In this document: positions 53,452 to 61,456 of the stretch, piece by piece
Layout: every line of letters starts with the position of its first letter
How positions within the stretch are numbered: position 1 is the first letter of the stretch
Assembly (NCBI GenBank): GCA_964458275.1
Contig: CAYWIE010000001.1
Location: 1-64,000, forward strand
Origin: HGM04593 sp964458275
GTDB taxonomy: Bacteria; Bacteroidota; Bacteroidia; Bacteroidales; Bacteroidaceae
Reading direction: 5' to 3'
DNA: 64,000 bases
The notes under the pieces: model-generated
The model's input: only the letters and a program-made list of their open reading frames with translations
Told to the model about the DNA's origin: nothing
The model's database searches: none
Made by a program: the position numbers and the translations under genes

Positions 53452-54905
53452 TGCGATGGTTTTGTTTTACGCGTTAGTATATAGTCGATTGTTTCGCGCA
53501 GCTCAGCCGAGCGAAAGAGCAACAATGTGAGTGTGTATATTGCAGCTGCCGCCACTATGCGCAACGGCAACAGCATGTATATGTCTGTTATCGAGGATGT
53601 AAGTGCGGCAGTTGCCAGCATCACAGCCGCAGAGAGTGCAAAGTAGGGCATGATGTCGCGCAACAGCATGGGAAGCGTGTACTCTATCTCACGCTGCACA
53701 AAATGGTGCCACACAATGAGCCACAGCAGATTGAGTATAACATACGACACTATCATGTCCGATATTCCGTAGGGGCGCAGCACAAAGAGCAGGAGCGTGA
53801 GCAGGGTGCCCTGCACAATGGTGCTCCACATGTATACGCGCGACCTGCCGCGGCTTATCAGCAGATTGGTGAACAGGGACTGTATGGGAATGAAGGCTCC
53901 CCAAATGCAGAGTATCTGCAACATGGAGGCGCTTTCTATCCATTTTTCGGTGATGGCGACAATTATCAGTTCGCGCGACACAAGCGACAATCCGAGCAGC
54001 ATAGGGAAGGATATGAATGCCGTGAAACGTATCATCTTGCGCAGCACGTGCAGCTGCCGTTCGTTGTCCTCGGCGACACGGGCAAGCACCGGCTGTGCCA
54101 CTCCGTTAACCATTCCGTTCACTGTCTCGCTGCCCATCGTGTTCCATTCGTTGGCTTTTGTGTAGTTTCCCACATCTGCACGTGTGTAGTATCCGTTGCC
54201 GCCCAGAATAAATGAGAATATGTTGCAGTTGATGCGCAGGAACAGATTGGTTACAAGCAGCCTGTAACTGAATGTGAAGAGGTAGCCGAGCGGGGCGAAA
54301 TTCACCTTCAGCGTAGGACGCCATGGCGACCACCACCAATAGCACAATGAGCGCACAAGCACATAGAGTATGCCTTGCGTGGCTATTCCCCAATAGGAGT
54401 AGCCGTTAATTGCCATTACCACTCCTACGCTTCCCGACACTATTATCGACAGCATAAGGGCTATGGACTTCTGTTTCACCTTCAGCTCGCGGAAGAGATA
54501 GGCAGAGGGGGCAATGCCGAAGCCTGCCACCACAAAGCCTATGAACGAGTAGCGGGCAAGCGGGATGAGTACAGGCTCTCTGAAGTAAGCGGCTATAAGC
54601 GGAGCGGCAAAATAGAGCCCTGCATATAGCAACAACGAGCTTATCACATTGAACCAGAAGACTGCATTGTAGTCGTCGTGGCTCACCTGCTTACGGTTGG
54701 CGAGGGCTGCCACAAAGCCGCTCTCTTGCAACGAGCCGGCGATGGCAGAAAAAATAGCCAACATTCCTATGGGACCGTAGTCGTCGGGTCCCAGAATGTT
54801 GGCTAAGAATATTCCGAAAAAGAGGTTCAGCAGCTGACAAACGGCATTGCTCATGCCTCCCCAAAGGAAACCTTTGGCGGTGGCGGCTTTAAGATTGCCC
54901 TTCAT
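53448..54905 (-). CDS. Polysaccharide flippase (Wzx/RfbX-like, MOP superfamily)
   Basis: The ATG at 54905 (MKGNLKAATAKGFLWGGMSN) is the best start; one seven codons upstream is also possible. The 485-residue protein has about 12-14 membrane helices and the family pattern near the N-terminus (FFGIFLANILGPDDYGPIGM). It should flip lipid-linked glycan repeat units across the inner membrane, completing the cluster of glycosyltransferases downstream. A polymerase (Wzy) is not seen in the window. Confidence 0.87.
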   Translation of the reverse strand: MKGNLKAATAKGFLWGGMSNAVCQLLNLFFGIFLANILGPDDYGPIGMLAIFSAIAGSLQESGFVAALANRKQVSHDDYNAVFWFNVISSLLLYAGLYFAAPLIAAYFREPVLIPLARYSFIGFVVAGFGIAPSAYLFRELKVKQKSIALMLSIIVSGSVGVVMAINGYSYWGIATQGILYVLVRSLCYWWWSPWRPTLKVNFAPLGYLFTFSYRLLVTNLFLRINCNIFSFILGGNGYYTRADVGNYTKANEWNTMGSETVNGMVNGVAQPVLARVAEDNERQLHVLRKMIRFTAFISFPMLLGLSLVSRELIIVAITEKWIESASMLQILCIWGAFIPIQSLFTNLLISRGRSRVYMWSTIVQGTLLTLLLFVLRPYGISDMIVSYVILNLLWLIVWHHFVQREIEYTLPMLLRDIMPYFALSAAVMLATAALTSSITDIYMLLPLRIVAAAAIYTLTLLLFRSAELRETIDYILTRKTKPSQ

Positions 54906-54935
54906 ATTGCCGTCGTCCTTGCGCATGGTAAGAGG

Positions 54936-56993
54936 TTATTTTACCTCGCTGCCGGGCTTCGCTTCGGGCGAAACGGTGAGCAGCGACAATTTGCCTTCGT
55001 TATCCTCGGCGCTGAGTATCATGCCTTCGCTTGCTATGCCTTTGATGGTGCGCGGCGCAAGGTTCGCCACAAAGCACACCTGCTTGCCTACAAGCTCTTC
55101 GGGCTTGAAGTGTGCAGCAATGCCGGATACGATGGTGCGTCCTTCGAGCCCGTCGTCTATCTTGAACTGCAAAAGCTTGTTGGCTTTGGGCACTTTGGTG
55201 CATTCAAGCACCGTGCCTACGCGGATGTCGAGCTTGGTGAAATCGTCGAACTCGATGTTCTCGCGTATGGGGTTGGCTTTGTATTCTGCTGCCTTGTTCG
55301 CCTCCTTTGTGGCAAGGAGCTTGTCTATCTGTGCCTGTATCTCGGCATCTTCTATCTTCTCGAACAGCAGGCTTACATCGCCCAGTTCATGACCTACGGG
55401 CAACAGTTCGAGGCTGCCGAGGCTGCCCCATTCGAAGGTTTCCATTGCCAACATTCCACGCAGTTTCTGGCTGCTGAAGGGGAGGAAGGGCTCGAATGCA
55501 ATCGCAAGGTTAGCCACCAGCTGAAGCGAAATGTTCAGGATGGTTGCCACACGGTCCATATCTGTCTTTGCAAGTTTCCACGGCTCGGTCTCGGCAAGGT
55601 AACGGTTACCGATGCGGGCAAGATTCATGGCCTCTTTCTGCGCATCGCGGAACTTGAACTGGTCGAGCAGCTTCTCTACCTCGCCTTTCACTCCTACGAA
55701 CTCGTCGATGATGCCTTTGTCGTAATCTGTAAGCTCGCCGCATGCGGGAACTTTGCCGTCGAAGTATTTCTTTGTGAGCACAAGGGCGCGGTTCACGAAG
55801 TTGCCGTAAACGGCTACAAGCTCGTTGTTGTTGCGTGCCTGGAAGTCTTTCCATGTGAAGTTGTTGTCCTTTGTCTCAGGAGCATTGGCTGTGAGCACAT
55901 AACGCAATACATCCTGCTTGCCGGGGAAGTCTGCAAGGTATTCGTGCAACCAGACAGCCCAGTTGCGTGAGGTTGATATCTTGTCGTCCTCAAGGTTCAA
56001 GAATTCGTTCGAGGGCACGTTGTCGGGCATCACATATTTGCCGTGAGCCTTCATCATTACGGGGAAGATGATGCAGTGGAACACGATATTGTCCTTTCCG
56101 ATGAAGTGTACAAGACGTGTATCCTCGTCCTGCCACCAATTTTCCCAAGAACCCCACTTTTCGGGTTCCTTGTCGCACAGTTCCTTAGTGTTTGATATAT
56201 ATCCGATGGGGGCATCGAACCACACATAGAGCACCTTGCCGTCTGCTCCCTCCACAGGTACGGGGATGCCCCAGTCGAGGTCGCGTGTCATTGCGCGAGG
56301 CTGCAAGTCCATGTCGAGCCAGCTTTTGCACTGTCCGTAGACATTGGGACGCCACTCCTTGTGGTTTTCGAGAATCCACTCTCTAAGCCACTGCTGATAT
56401 TCGTTCAGAGGCAGGTACCAGTTCTTGGTCTCCTTGAGTATAGGGGGCTCGCCTGTCTCCTTTGAACGGGGATTGATAAGTTCGGTGGGTTCCAATGCAC
56501 GACCGCATCCCTCCTCACACTGGTTTCCGTATGCCTGCTTGTGGCAGTAGGGGCACTCGCCCACAACGTCGCGGTCGGTGAGGAACTTGCCTGTCTTCTC
56601 GTCGAAGAACTGCTTTGTGGTCTGTTCCACCAGTTTGCCGTCGTCATATAGCTTGCGGAAGAACTCCGCTGCAAACTTATGGTGAATGTCAGATGTCGTG
56701 CGGCTGTACACATCAAACGAAATGCCGAACTCCTTGAAACTATCCTTGATGATGTTGTGATAGCGGTCCACCACATCCTGCGGTGTGATGCCCTCCTTAC
56801 GGGCACGCTGGGTCACCGGAACTCCATGCTCGTCGCTGCCGCCGATGAATATCACTTCCTGATTTTTCAGGCGGAGGTAACGGGTATATATGTCAGCAGG
56901 GACATAGACACCCGCCAAATGACCTATATGAATACCTCCGTTGGCGTATGGCAGTGCCGATGTAACCAACGTTCTTTTGAAATTCTTTTCCAT
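54936..56993 (-). CDS. metG: Methionyl-tRNA synthetase
   Basis: The ATG at 56993 (MEKNFKRTLVTSALPYANGG) is chosen over one 18 codons upstream, because the promoter box lies at 57044-57052 and the protein start then matches the family. The 685-residue class I enzyme has the HIGH signature in GGIHIGHLAG and a zinc knuckle with four Cys (CPYCHKQAYGNQCEEGC). Its KMSKS-like loop is DDKISTSRNWAV, the form used by this MetRS branch. A C-terminal OB-fold tRNA-binding domain occupies about 580-685. It charges tRNA-Met. Confidence 0.95.
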   Translation of the reverse strand: MEKNFKRTLVTSALPYANGGIHIGHLAGVYVPADIYTRYLRLKNQEVIFIGGSDEHGVPVTQRARKEGITPQDVVDRYHNIIKDSFKEFGISFDVYSRTTSDIHHKFAAEFFRKLYDDGKLVEQTTKQFFDEKTGKFLTDRDVVGECPYCHKQAYGNQCEEGCGRALEPTELINPRSKETGEPPILKETKNWYLPLNEYQQWLREWILENHKEWRPNVYGQCKSWLDMDLQPRAMTRDLDWGIPVPVEGADGKVLYVWFDAPIGYISNTKELCDKEPEKWGSWENWWQDEDTRLVHFIGKDNIVFHCIIFPVMMKAHGKYVMPDNVPSNEFLNLEDDKISTSRNWAVWLHEYLADFPGKQDVLRYVLTANAPETKDNNFTWKDFQARNNNELVAVYGNFVNRALVLTKKYFDGKVPACGELTDYDKGIIDEFVGVKGEVEKLLDQFKFRDAQKEAMNLARIGNRYLAETEPWKLAKTDMDRVATILNISLQLVANLAIAFEPFLPFSSQKLRGMLAMETFEWGSLGSLELLPVGHELGDVSLLFEKIEDAEIQAQIDKLLATKEANKAAEYKANPIRENIEFDDFTKLDIRVGTVLECTKVPKANKLLQFKIDDGLEGRTIVSGIAAHFKPEELVGKQVCFVANLAPRTIKGIASEGMILSAEDNEGKLSLLTVSPEAKPGSEVK

Positions 56994-57043
56994 TGGATGT
57001 TCTATTTTGTTTGTTATTCTTTGCACTTTACACGTATTAACTT

Positions 57044-57077
57044 GCAAAGTTAAGATTTATCTGCGGAAAAATCCAAA
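57044..57077 (-). promoter_or_regulatory. Probable promoter of metG
   Basis: On the minus strand, TTTG (57077-57074) and TAACTTTGC (57052-57044) are separated by 21 bases, fitting the Bacteroidetes promoter form. The metG start lies about 50 bases downstream. The rest of the ~300-base gap before atpD is AT-rich, with a possible atpD box TATTTTTGC at 57175-57183 and two stem-loop-like stretches. Confidence 0.55.
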
Positions 57078-57258
57078 AAACAAGAGAAAATGATAAAAGA
57101 GACAACAACTTTCCATTATATGTTTTTTAATAATATTTAAACTATCCATTATGATACCCAAGAAAAAGTTTGACTATTTTTGCGTAGTTAAAGACTTGAA
57201 GACTGTACGTCTTGAAAGGTTTTGGCTGCTCACAAGTTTTACAGCGGGTGCAGCCTGT

Positions 57259-57292
57259 CTTATCAAAATAAAATTTAACAGCTTCTTAGAAC
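57259..57292 (-). repeat. Dispersed intergenic element (copy 3)
   Basis: On the minus strand this reads GTTCTAAGAAGCTGTTAAAT and then TTTATTTTGATAAG. It matches the element at 41577-41609 over about 30 bases. It ends eight bases before the atpD start codon. Upstream of it, GGCTGC...GCAGCC (about 57226-57255) forms a hairpin whose right side (ACAGCGGGTGCAG) recalls the CACAGCGAGTGCAG block of the 85-bp repeat. Confidence 0.5.
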
Positions 57293-57299
57293 CTCAATT

Positions 57300-58808
57300 A
57301 TGATCAAAGGTGTTGTTTCACAAATCATCGGTCCCGTGGTCGATGTAAATTTTTCAGAATTGGAAGATGGAGAATTTCTGCCCGCCATAAACGAAGCATT
57401 AATTCTTAGGCGCGACGAGAATACCGGTCTCATTCTTGAAGTACAACAGCATATAGGTGAACATACAGTGCGTTGCGTTGCCATGGACACCACCGACGGA
57501 TTGCGAAGAGGAATGTCGGCAGACCCGACAGGCGCACCCATTTCCATGCCTGTCGGCGAACAAATCAAAGGCAGGCTGATGAATGTCGTTGGAAATGAAA
57601 TTGACGGAATGAAGCCTTTAAGCCATAATGGTGCGTATCCTATTCATCGCGAACCGCCCCGATTTGATGAACTTACCACTTCGCAGGAGGTGTTGTATAC
57701 AGGCATTAAGGTCATAGACCTTCTCGAACCTTATGTTAAGGGCGGAAAGATTGGATTGTTCGGTGGTGCCGGTGTTGGAAAGACAGTATTGATTATGGAG
57801 TTGATAAACAATATTGCCAAGGGACACAATGGGTTCTCTGTTTTTGCAGGAGTTGGAGAACGTACCCGTGAAGGCAACGACCTGTTGCGTGAGATGATAG
57901 AATCGGGAGTAATCCGTTATGGAGATGAGTTCAAAAAAAACATGGAGGCGGGGAATTGGGACTTGTCCAAAGTCGATTACGGCGAGCTGGCTAAATCACA
58001 AGCGACTCTTGTTTTCGGGCAGATGAACGAACCGCCGGGAGCACGCCGTTCGGTCGCTCTGTCGGGTCTTACCGTTGCAGAGGCTTTTCGCGATGGAGGC
58101 ACGGAAGAAGAAAAACGCGACATTCTGTTTTTTATTGATAATATATTTCGTTTTACACAAGCCGGTTCAGAAGTGTCTGCTCTGTTGGGACGTATGCCAT
58201 CGGCTGTAGGATACCAGCCTACATTGGCAACAGAAATGGGACAGATGCAGGAACGCATAACCTCGACTAAAAAAGGCTCTATCACATCGGTGCAGGCTGT
58301 CTATGTACCGGCAGATGACTTAACCGACCCCGCGCCTGCAACAACATTCACTCACCTTGACGCAACCACAGTGCTGAGCCGCAAGATAGCAGAGCTGGGA
58401 ATATACCCGGCTGTAGACCCGCTCGAATCGACATCCCGCATACTCACTCCCGACATTGTTGGCGAAGAGCACTACCATACAGCTCAACGCGTCAAGCAGA
58501 TATTGCAACGCAACAAAGAGCTGCAAGACATAATCGCTATTTTAGGCATGGACGAACTTTCGGAAGAGGACAAGCTGACAGTCAGTCGTGCACGCCGCGT
58601 ACAACGCTTCTTGTCGCAACCATTTTCGGTCGCAGAACAGTTTACCGGTGTCAAGGGACAAATGGTTCCCATTGAAGAGACTGTACGTGGCTTTAAAATG
58701 ATTCTCGACGGCGAAACAGATCACCTTCCAGAGCAAGCATTCCTCAATGTCGGAACGATTGAAGAGGCTATCAGCAAAGGCAACAAGTTGTTGAACAACG
58801 CAAACTAA
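57300..58808 (+). CDS. atpD: F1F0 ATP synthase beta subunit
   Basis: This 502-residue catalytic subunit of F1 has Walker A GGAGVGKT (155-162), the catalytic Glu in GERTREGNDLL, Walker B ILFFIDNIFRF and the DELSEED loop as DELSEED near 418. It makes ATP from ADP and phosphate, driven by rotation of gamma. It opens the atp operon; the next gene begins 6 bp after its stop. The order D-C-B-E-F-H-A-G is typical of Bacteroidetes. Confidence 0.97.
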   Translation: MIKGVVSQIIGPVVDVNFSELEDGEFLPAINEALILRRDENTGLILEVQQHIGEHTVRCVAMDTTDGLRRGMSADPTGAPISMPVGEQIKGRLMNVVGNEIDGMKPLSHNGAYPIHREPPRFDELTTSQEVLYTGIKVIDLLEPYVKGGKIGLFGGAGVGKTVLIMELINNIAKGHNGFSVFAGVGERTREGNDLLREMIESGVIRYGDEFKKNMEAGNWDLSKVDYGELAKSQATLVFGQMNEPPGARRSVALSGLTVAEAFRDGGTEEEKRDILFFIDNIFRFTQAGSEVSALLGRMPSAVGYQPTLATEMGQMQERITSTKKGSITSVQAVYVPADDLTDPAPATTFTHLDATTVLSRKIAELGIYPAVDPLESTSRILTPDIVGEEHYHTAQRVKQILQRNKELQDIIAILGMDELSEEDKLTVSRARRVQRFLSQPFSVAEQFTGVKGQMVPIEETVRGFKMILDGETDHLPEQAFLNVGTIEEAISKGNKLLNNAN

Positions 58809-58814
58809 AAGGAG

Positions 58815-59066
58815 ATGAACCTTACCATTGTAACACCAAGCGGCATACTGTGCCATACAACAATAGAAAGCATATCTCTGCCGGGAACGGCGGGAAGATT
58901 CACCGTGCTTGAGAATCATGCCCCGCTAATTGCTTCGCTCACCGCCGGAGAAATTGTCTATATTGAACAAGGGAGAGAGAACCGCCTGATGATTCGTGGA
59001 GGTTTTGCACGTATACATAAAAATCAAATTGAAGCAACAGCGGAAATCGACGATGCCGTACAGTAA
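58815..59066 (+). CDS. atpC: ATP synthase epsilon subunit, short form
   Basis: This 83-residue protein corresponds to the N-terminal beta-sandwich of epsilon (TIVTPSGILCHTTIESISLP, GRFTVLENHAPLIASLTAGE). The C-terminal helical hairpin that inhibits ATP hydrolysis in E. coli (full length about 139 residues) is absent, because the frame ends right after the sandwich. The coupling role in the central stalk should remain. A short epsilon recurs in this phylum, so truncation by mutation is unlikely. It is 8 bp upstream of atpB. Confidence 0.9.
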   Translation: MNLTIVTPSGILCHTTIESISLPGTAGRFTVLENHAPLIASLTAGEIVYIEQGRENRLMIRGGFARIHKNQIEATAEIDDAVQ

Positions 59067-59074
59067 AGAGCCTA

Positions 59075-60145
59075 ATGAAAATAAATCTGTTCATAATATT
59101 GTTCACTCTGTCATTTGTGCCATTGTCCGTTCGTGCAGACAATGCCGATGTTGATGTAAAAAAGATTGTTCTGGAACATATCGCAGACAATTACGAGTGG
59201 CATATCGGAACATTTGGCGGCAGAGAGTTGTCCATACCTCTTCCTGTGATCGTGTACACAGAAAGGAACGGGTGGAGATGTTTTTCCTCCGCATTGTTAC
59301 GGCATGGAGAAGAATACGGACATCTCTCTATTGCAGAACAAGGGAAATATGAAGGTAAAATAGTGGAACGGTTGCCGGACGGCACTCTCTCCCGTCCTCT
59401 CGATTTTTCCATAACTAAAACCGTAGCCGGACTGTTGATAAACAGTACAATTGTCATTTTATTGGTTTTATACGTTTCCCGCAAATATCGCCGGCAACGT
59501 CCTGACTCCCCTGCTCCAAAGGGAATTGCCGGAGCCTTTGAGATGCTCGTCGAGTCGCTGCTGAACGATATAATAAAACCATGCGTGGGAGATTCGTACC
59601 GAAAGTTTGCCCCGTTTCTATTGACTGTCTTTATATTTATTTTCGTCAACAATCTGATGGGGCTTATTCCGGTATTCCCTGCCGGCACAAACGTAACAGG
59701 AAATATCTCAGTAACATTGATTCTTGCCATTGCCACATTCTTGGCCATCAATATATTTGGCAGCAAGCACTATTGGAAAGAGATTCTTTGGCCCGATGTC
59801 CCTGCCTGGCTGAAAACGCCTTTGCCTATTATGCCGCTTATAGAGATTGTGGGCATATTCACGAAGCCTTTTGCATTGATGATACGACTTTTTGCAAACA
59901 TTGTAGCAGGCCACTCTGTAATTCTGATACTTACATGTATAGTTTTCGTTACTGCTGAAATGGGCGCTGCCATAAGCGGCTCAATGACATTGGTATCAAT
60001 TTTTCTTGGGGTGTTCATGAATTGCCTTGAATTGTTAGTTGCATTTTTGCAGGCTTATGTATTCACTATGCTGTCGGCGGTATTTATCGGACTTGCTCAA
60101 GAGAATCAGCAACATAATAAAACAAAAGGAATATCCAACAATTAA
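59075..60145 (+). CDS. atpB: ATP synthase subunit a with N-terminal extension
   Basis: This 356-residue membrane subunit forms the proton path at the c ring. The essential Arg271 lies in LMIRLFANIVAGH, and other core helices include NNLMGLIPVFPAG. Residues 1-22 look like a signal peptide (MKINLFIILFTLSFVPLSVR), followed by a ~100-residue extracytoplasmic region before the first core helix near 128-145. This extension makes the subunit about 90 residues longer than the E. coli protein. Its function is unknown. Confidence 0.93.
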   Translation: MKINLFIILFTLSFVPLSVRADNADVDVKKIVLEHIADNYEWHIGTFGGRELSIPLPVIVYTERNGWRCFSSALLRHGEEYGHLSIAEQGKYEGKIVERLPDGTLSRPLDFSITKTVAGLLINSTIVILLVLYVSRKYRRQRPDSPAPKGIAGAFEMLVESLLNDIIKPCVGDSYRKFAPFLLTVFIFIFVNNLMGLIPVFPAGTNVTGNISVTLILAIATFLAINIFGSKHYWKEILWPDVPAWLKTPLPIMPLIEIVGIFTKPFALMIRLFANIVAGHSVILILTCIVFVTAEMGAAISGSMTLVSIFLGVFMNCLELLVAFLQAYVFTMLSAVFIGLAQENQQHNKTKGISNN

Positions 60146-60157
60146 ATTATATATATT

Positions 60158-60373
60158 ATGGGAACATTAGGCATTTTGGGCGCAACTATCGGCGCAGGTT
60201 TAGCAGTTGTCGGAGCGGGATACGGTATCGGCAAAATAGGCTCATCGGCTATGGAGTCTATCGGCCGCCAACCTGAGGCAGCAGACAAAATACGGACCAA
60301 CATGATTATTGTAGCTGCACTAATCGAGGGCGTGGCACTGTTTGCCGTCGCTGTATGTTTTATGGCACTCTAA
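60158..60373 (+). CDS. atpE: ATP synthase subunit c
   Basis: This 71-residue two-helix hairpin of the rotor ring has the conserved polar loop RQPEA (37-41) and the ion-binding carboxylate Glu57 in AALIEGVALF. Position 24 is Ile where Na+-binding rings have Gln, and Glu57 is followed by Gly rather than Ser, so the ring is predicted to carry protons. It is 12 bp after atpB. Confidence 0.95.
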   Translation: MGTLGILGATIGAGLAVVGAGYGIGKIGSSAMESIGRQPEAADKIRTNMIIVAALIEGVALFAVAVCFMAL

Positions 60374-60379
60374 TATTTT

Positions 60380-60892
60380 TTGATTATGGGACTCTTACAG
60401 CCTGAAAGCGGTCTGTTGTTCTGGACGAGTTTATCGTTCGGAATCGTTCTGCTGCTGTTATGCAAATATGCTTTCCCTGTTATCTTGCGGGCAATAGATG
60501 AGCGAAAAGAGTTCATTGACAGCTCGTTAAAGGAGGCATCAGCTGCCAAAACACGAACATTAGAATTGCAACAGGAGGGTGATGCAATAATCAGCAAAGC
60601 CGAAGCAGAGCGGTTGAATATACTGAAAAAGACAAAGGAAGAGCAGGAAAGAATTGCATCCGAAATATGTAGCAAAGCCAAATCTGAAGCAGCCCTAATC
60701 ATCGAAAATGCGCGCAAGGAGGCAGAAAACGAGAAAAAGGCTATCTTGCAACAGGCAGATAATCAAATTGTGGCATTATCTGTAGCAATCGCCGAAAGAC
60801 TTCTTCGGGAGAGACTGAGCAACGATGCCGCACAATCAGCTTTTGCCGGGCAAATGCTCGACGAAATAAAAAATTCAAGGGAGGTTCTATAA
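60380..60892 (+). CDS. atpF: ATP synthase subunit b
   Basis: This 170-residue peripheral stalk subunit has a single N-terminal membrane helix (LLFWTSLSFGIVLLLLCKYA) and a long charged coiled coil (about 35-165). The start codon is 6 bp after the atpE stop. It links F0 to F1 through the delta subunit. Confidence 0.92.
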   Translation: MIMGLLQPESGLLFWTSLSFGIVLLLLCKYAFPVILRAIDERKEFIDSSLKEASAAKTRTLELQQEGDAIISKAEAERLNILKKTKEEQERIASEICSKAKSEAALIIENARKEAENEKKAILQQADNQIVALSVAIAERLLRERLSNDAAQSAFAGQMLDEIKNSREVL

Positions 60893-60903
60893 ATTAGTAA
60901 CCC

Positions 60904-61455
60904 ATGTACACAGGAACAATAGCAGTCCGTTACGCTAAGGCTCTATTAAAATCAGCTTGCCAGAATGGTGAAGAGAAAAGAGTCTATGAGCAAATTGATG
61001 AAATCTATGCCAAATATCTCGGCGATTCGTCAATACGCACAATATTGTCTGCTCCTGTTTTTTCAAAAACCGCAAAAACAGGGGCTATACAGCAAATTCT
61101 GAATGGTGGACTATGCAAATCCCTGACGGCTTTCATCGAGTTGGTGATAAATCACAACAGAGGCGAATATCTGATATTTATGCTCTTTGCATATTGCCGG
61201 CTGTATGAAAAGCATTGTCGCACGGAACGCGCCACTTTAACCACTGCGTCATCAATCGGAGATGCAAACATTGCCCGTATCACCTCGTTGATTATGTCGA
61301 AAACAGATTGCAACGATGTGAATATTGCCTTTAAAAAGGACGAAAGTATTATCGGCGGATTCGTTCTGCAGATAGGAGATTGCTTAATCGATGCAAGTCT
61401 CTCCCGACAACTGAAAGAGTTGGGAGAAAGACTACGTAATAAACGAATAGTATAA
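60904..61455 (+). CDS. atpH: ATP synthase delta subunit
   Basis: This 183-residue soluble subunit joins the b stalk to the top of F1. It begins GTIAVRYAKALLKSA, the OSCP/delta N-terminal signature, and ends with the C-terminal pattern ESIIGGFVLQIGDCLIDASL followed by SRQLKELGERL. It is 11 bp after atpF and 1 bp before atpA. Confidence 0.92.
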   Translation: MYTGTIAVRYAKALLKSACQNGEEKRVYEQIDEIYAKYLGDSSIRTILSAPVFSKTAKTGAIQQILNGGLCKSLTAFIELVINHNRGEYLIFMLFAYCRLYEKHCRTERATLTTASSIGDANIARITSLIMSKTDCNDVNIAFKKDESIIGGFVLQIGDCLIDASLSRQLKELGERLRNKRIV

Positions 61456-61456
61456 T

